A stretch of 64,000 nt of DNA from Rhinopithecus roxellana. Lineage: Eukaryota; Chordata; Mammalia; Primates; Cercopithecidae. Below, in pieces: positions 59,697 to 64,000 of this stretch. The stretch is taken from the NCBI RefSeq assembly GCF_007565055.1, contig NC_044551.1:95262089-95326088 (forward strand). The letters are read 5' to 3'. A model generated the notes under the pieces. It had not been told where the DNA came from. It did not search any database and was given only the letters and a program-made list of their open reading frames with translations. Both the position numbers and the translations under genes were made by a program. Numbering within the stretch: the first letter of the stretch is position 1; each line of letters starts with the position of its first letter.

Positions 59697-60179
59697 CTTT
59701 GTGGTTTTATCTGTCTCTGGTCTTTGATGGTGGTGACGTACTGATGGGGTTTTGGTATAGGCGTCCTTCCTGTTTGATAGTTTTCCTTCTGACAGTCAGA
59801 AGGACTGTCTGTTGGTCTGTTGGAGATTGCTTGAGGTCCACTCCAGACCCTGTTTGCCTGGGTAACAGCAGCAGAGGTTGCCGAAGATAGAATATTGCTG
59901 AACAGCGAGTGTACCTGTCTGATTCTTCCTTTGGAAGTTTCCTCTCAGGGGTGTACTCCACCCTGTGAGGTGTGGGGTGTCAGACTGCCCCTAGTGGGGG
60001 ATTTCTCCCAGCTAGGCTACTCAGGGGTCAGAGACACACCTGAGCAGGCAGTCTGTCCGTTCTCAGATCTCAACCTCCGCGTTGGGAGATCCACGGCTCT
60101 CCCCAAAGCTGTCAGACAGAGTCGTTCGTGTCTGCACCGGCTCCCGCTACTTCCCCTGTTGGTCTTCAGCTGTGCCCTC
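59697..60179 (-). promoter_or_regulatory. Truncated L1 5'UTR
   Basis: About 480 bases before ORF1. The proximal part up to the ORF1 start is present. The start of a complete L1 5'UTR, including the YY1 site region, is absent, so the internal promoter is expected to be weak or dead. It keeps the segment (about 59,813-59,945) missing from L1PA3 and younger ape elements, and a 9-bp perfect palindrome CCTTCTGAC-A-GTCAGAAGG at 59,785-59,803. Confidence 0.85.
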
Positions 60180-60660
60180 GAATGGTAATTTTTTTTAAAG
60201 TTCTTTGAGGAATTGCCACACTGTATTCCACAATGGCTAAACTAATGTACATTCCCACTGGCAGTGTATAAGTGTTCTCTTTTCTGTGCAACCTCTCCAG
60301 TATCTATTATTCTTTGACTTTTTAATCATAGCTCTTCTAACTGGTGTGAGACGGTATCTCATTGTAGTTTTGATTTGCATTTCTCTAATGGTTAGTGATG
60401 TTGAGCATTTTTTTATATGCTTGTTAGCCACATGAATATCTTCTTTTGAAAAGTGTTCATGTCCTTTGCTCACTTTTTAGTGGGGTTGTTGGTATTTTTA
60501 AATTTAAGTTCCTTATGGATTCTAGATATTAGACCTTTGTCAGATACACAGTTTGCAAAAAATTTATCCCATTCTAGAGGTTATGTGTTTACCCTGTTGA
60601 TAGTTTTTGCTATGCAGAAACTCTTTAGTTTAATTAAGTCCCATTTGTCATTTTTTGTGT

Positions 60661-61090
60661 GTCTCCGTTTCTAAACGGCAAAAATCTGTATGGCTACTCA
60701 GACTCTCATACTCAAGGTGTAGACTGGCTGTTGCCCCACCTGAGGATTTCAGGAAGAACCCACTTCCCAGCTCATTCAGGTTATTGGCAAAATATAGTAC
60801 CTTGTGTTTGTAGGATCAGGTTTCATTTCCTGACTGTCAATCAGTGTGGACTCTCATTTTCTCAGCCACTCATGGTGTCTTGCTCTGAGTTTCTTCAGAC
60901 GCCCTCTCCTGGGCTCTCACATCACCATGATCACCACGGGCATGAATCCCTCTCTTGGATTCCTCTCAACTTTAACTCCCTCTGACTTTTCCCTCTGCTC
61001 TGGACCAGAGAACATTCTTTTAAGTGGTTTGTGAGACTATGCTAGGCCCACCCAAATAATCTCCTTTTCCTAATATAACGACAGGAGTAA
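60661..61090. repeat. Possible continuation of an old repeat
   Basis: Parts such as 'ctcatggtgtcttgctctga' and 'taggcccacccaaataatct' look like an old mammalian repeat. The fragment at 53,905-53,945 may be its other side. Family and continuity are not certain. Confidence 0.35.
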
Positions 61091-62445
61091 CACAAGGAGC
61101 AAAGGTCCATGCTTCTGACTTGTTAAAGAGATTGGGTCAGGTATTCTCTGGAATATTTTACATTGTAGATTTGCCTGTTTGCTTCCCTATATTTTTAATT
61201 GCTATTTGGTTCTAGTATTTACTATAAATTGAAAGTGAATTCTAAAAGCTTGATAATACTGTTGTAACCATATTTCAGCTCAGGACTTACTATATATTTC
61301 ATATTGCATCATATCAAGAGGAATCTAACATCTAATCTATGAAAATCAAGATAAATTGGTAGTTTCTAATATGGAAAGCCTGACCCACTCGTTGTAAAAT
61401 TCCCATTAACATTTCACCCAATGATATATCTGTTCATGGTCAAAGTTAAAGCCAAAATGGTGATTTTCTAATTTGAACATTTCTTCCACATTAGATGAAA
61501 TTTTTCTGTAAAGAAGACTTTTCCTAATCAACTAAATTATTTTGCCGCGCTGACAAATAATTCTTACAGGAAAATGGGGGCAAATGCTTAGGTTTTTTTC
61601 ACATAACTGCCAAATTTCTAAGCAAAGACTTCGTATTCTTATTACCTCCAATAGTAGCCAATGCAGTTTTAGTTTCCTTCTTTATCCTCTTTCATTTTTA
61701 TTTGTATCATTTAATTGTAGACAGACGCTTTTTCATTTTCTAACAATTGAATCTTTGATCCCAATTAATCTTTGATGGAATTCTTCCTTTCTGGCACAAC
61801 AAAGTACCCTACTGTTCTGGTATATTTTACCATATTATAGTCTGTTTTCCCTTTTTTCTTCAAAAAAAATATGTTGATATTAGAAGAGTTTGAATATTTT
61901 CTCCAAATTTCTTATATGACCCTTATTCCTTTCTTTAAAAATATTTTCTATCAATTTACAACAAATTATTTTTAATGTATCAGTATACCACTATCATATT
62001 AGTATTAACGTTTGTGATCATAATCATAATTAACTTTTTGATTAATTAGCTACAAAGACTAACTACTTGATTCATTAGCTACAAAGAATACATTTTTACT
62101 TCCCAGGAATACTTATAATGTAATTTACCAAATTATAATTTCAACTTGCTCTGCCACTTATTCTTCAAATTTTGTTATTTCTGTTTTCTCTGCCTATAAC
62201 TCCTAATCTTTCATCTTTATCCCATCATTTAGTTCTGCAGTTAAATATACTAAGTGTTTATCTCCAAAATGTACACCAAAGTTTCTGCTTTCGTTTTGTG
62301 ATTGGCTGAAACTCATTCCAAGTAAAGCCCTTGGGATGGTCTCATGAAATCCATTGAGTTCTTGTTTCTTTATGATCTTTATACACAAAGTTTACATTTT
62401 GACTAGATATAAAATCTTTGCTTCACAATTTTTTCCTTTGCATAC
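61091..62445. other. AT-rich unassigned sequence
   Basis: About 1.35 kb without a recognised repeat or gene. Confidence 0.45.
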
Positions 62446-62764
62446 TGTATTAGTCTGTTTTGATACTGCTGCAAAGAGCTACCTGAGACTGGGTAATTTA
62501 TAAAGAAAAGAGGTTTAATTGACTTACAGTTCCACATGGCTGGGGGAGCCTCAGGAAACTTACAGTCATGACAGAAGGGGAAATAGAAGCAAGGCACATC
62601 TTACATGGTGGCAGGAGAGAGAGAAAGTAAGGGCAGAAGTGCTACACTTTTAAACCATCAGATCTCATGAGAACTCACTAATCTTCCACCAAGTCCCTCC
62701 CTAACACAAGGGGATTACAATTCAAGAGGAGATTTGGGTGAGGATGCAGAGTCAAACCATATCA
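62446..62764 (-). mobile_element. THE1/MST-type solo LTR, antisense
   Basis: Plus-strand ends TGTATTAGTCTG and CAAACCATATCA are the inverted MaLR LTR termini. A perfect 5-bp target duplication CATAC lies at 62,441-62,445 and 62,765-62,769. At 319 bp it is shorter than the usual about 360-430 bp; the deletion lies after AGAACTCACTA (about 62,680). Confidence 0.92.
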
Positions 62765-63611
62765 CATACCTTACAAAAAGGTTGCTCTATTTGGTTCTAG
62801 CGTAACACTTCTAATATTTTACTTATAAGTTACTTGATTTTCTTTGACAGGAAACCTGAAGATTTTTTAAAAATCTTTAATGCCCAATATTTCTCCATAT
62901 TGATCAGTCTGGAATAATATTCTAAATTACTAGATATGTCTGTCAATATGTAGATTAGATTTTCTTGAATTATAGTTTTAAATAATTTTCCTATTTCAGT
63001 ATTTTGCTTTTCCTCTTTGGAGTATTCCAAGCGTAGACATACTACTCTTATGCCTCTCCTCCATGTCTTTCTTATCTGAGTTTCTTTAGCATTTTTTAAT
63101 TTGTTACATTTCCCATTTTCTTCACTTTTTTCCTTTCTTTATTACATTTACATGACTGTGATTTTTATAGTCTTTTGATTCTTGTGTTCCTTTTCTTTCA
63201 ATCTCCATTTAGTCATGTTTCTTTTATCTTTCCTTTCCTGAGAACAGTTTTCACATTCCTCTATAGCCTAATGAAATTATTCCCTGTTCCATTTGCAATT
63301 TACATTGTCATTATTTCAATTTTTTACTTTAATGTTTTATCTAATTTTGAAATACTGGATTATAATTATTTTGTACCATATTTTGGGGGCAGTTCATAAC
63401 ATCTTGTTATGTTATTTTGTTGTTCTTATTTTTTTCTTATAATACTTGCGATTGAAGTTGTGTTATATATGTTTTTTGTTTTCTTTAGTTTTGTACATAT
63501 AAATAAGATGGATTTTATTGGATTATTAGGGACAGTACAATGATGGACTAAGTGCTTTTCTTAGCTTTCAGGGTTATGTATTCTCCCTTCCTCTATTTTT
63601 GTTAGTTTTGT
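62765..63611. other. AT-rich unassigned sequence
   Basis: About 850 bases, T-rich on the plus strand. Possibly very old L1, but I cannot align it by eye. No gene. Confidence 0.4.
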
Positions 63612-63914
63612 TCTGTTTTTTGTTTTTGAGACAAATCTTCCTCTGTCACTCAGGCTGGAGTGCAGTAACATGGTCATGGTCATGACTCACTGCAGCCTCA
63701 ACCTCACTGGGCTCTGATGATCCTCCCACCTCAGCCTCCCAAGTAGCTGGGACTACAGGCATGTGCTATCATATCCGGCTAATTTTTGCATTTTTTGTAG
63801 AGACAGGGTTTTACCATGTTGCCCAGGCTGGTGTTGAACTCTTGGGCTCAAGTAGATCCTCCCACCTCAGCCTCAGTGTTTTGGGGACTACAGTTGTGAG
63901 TCACCATACCAGCC
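63612..63914 (-). mobile_element. AluJ-like, antisense
   Basis: Old full-length Alu in reverse complement, strongly diverged, with a GGTCAT duplication inside (about 63,672-63,683). The flanks GTTAGTTTTG (63,601) and GTTATTTTG (about 63,921) may be its target duplication. Confidence 0.9.
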
Positions 63915-64000
63915 TTACCTGTTATTTTGAAGAATTCAAAATATGCTCTCTGTATAGTTCCTTGTCTACCTTTCAGAGAGAAGATTGACTTAGAAAAGAC

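Larger units (their letters stand above)
54516..60179 (-). mobile_element. Young, almost full-length L1 (Old World monkey lineage)
   Basis: A 5.66-kb antisense L1. In its sense direction: about 480 bases of 5'UTR (60,179 to 59,697; the first about 400 are missing compared with a usual L1), ORF1 (338 codons), a 63-bp spacer, ORF2 (1,275-codon span, two frameshifts), 3'UTR with a G-rich tract, an A run at 54,548-54,558, a 24-bp extra segment, and a second A run. Target duplication GAATGGTAATTTTTTTT at 54,499-54,515 and 60,180-60,196. It cannot mobilise itself because ORF2 is broken and the 5' promoter part is absent. Confidence 0.95.
53966..60660 (-). mobile_element. Older antisense L1, host of the young L1
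   Basis: 53,966-54,515 (tail, 3'UTR, end of ORF2) and 60,180-60,660 (more upstream ORF2) are consecutive parts of one antisense, 5'-truncated L1. The young L1 splits it within ORF2. A 78-codon open part of ORF2 survives at 60,237-60,473. Confidence 0.88.

Overview
This window is non-coding primate DNA. I see no host protein-coding gene, tRNA or rRNA. Nearly every long open frame belongs to a LINE-1 (L1), an Alu or simple-sequence DNA. Two things point to an Old World monkey rather than an ape, both judged from remembered consensus features. The youngest Alu (38,750-39,050) carries variants typical of the cercopithecoid AluYR group. The youngest L1 (54,516-60,179) has an ORF1 coiled coil unlike the human one and still carries a 5'UTR segment that was lost in younger ape L1s. 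The macaque/baboon group is my best guess.

Layout. 1-15.3 kb is stacked L1 debris of several ages, mostly antisense to 10.7 kb and sense after 11.9 kb, with one THE1 LTR, one MLT1-like LTR, two Alus and a GATA/GACA microsatellite. 15.8-18.0 kb is an old sense L1 broken by an old repeat (itself split by an MST/THE1 LTR) and by two Alus in a row. 18-25 kb is mostly unassigned sequence with one Alu and two LTR-like elements. 25.4-26.8 kb is a large inverted repeat around AT/CA microsatellites. 26.9-30.6 kb holds a 5'-truncated L1 split by an ERVK-class solo LTR, then a 650-bp G-rich minisatellite. 32.2-34.2 kb is another L1 split by an Alu. 34.8-35.8 kb is an L2. 37.8-40.0 kb is an antisense L1 holding a young sense Alu and an older antisense Alu. 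40.0-45.7 kb is the longest repeat-poor stretch. 45.7 kb has an MLT1 LTR. 47.0-50.5 kb is a very old L1 whose interior has become AT-rich palindromic satellite. 51.0-51.7 kb is an LTR12 (HERV9-type) LTR. 54.0-60.7 kb is a young, almost complete antisense L1 nested in an older L1. 60.7-64.0 kb has an old repeat, a THE1/MST LTR and an Alu.

The most informative object is the L1 at 54,516-60,179. It has target-site duplications, an intact 338-codon ORF1, an ORF2 broken by two frameshifts that cancel, a truncated 5'UTR, and a short extra 3' segment that looks like a 3' transduction. The best structural oddities are the inverted repeat of about 94% identity (25,431-26,826), the AT-rich palindromes with a displaced direct duplication (48,972-50,297), the G-rich minisatellite (29,455-30,105), two L1 copies with 5' inversions, and a 68-bp hairpin (43,552-43,619). 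I found no evidence for a new protein-based system. Repeat subfamily names rest on remembered consensus features, not on a database search.
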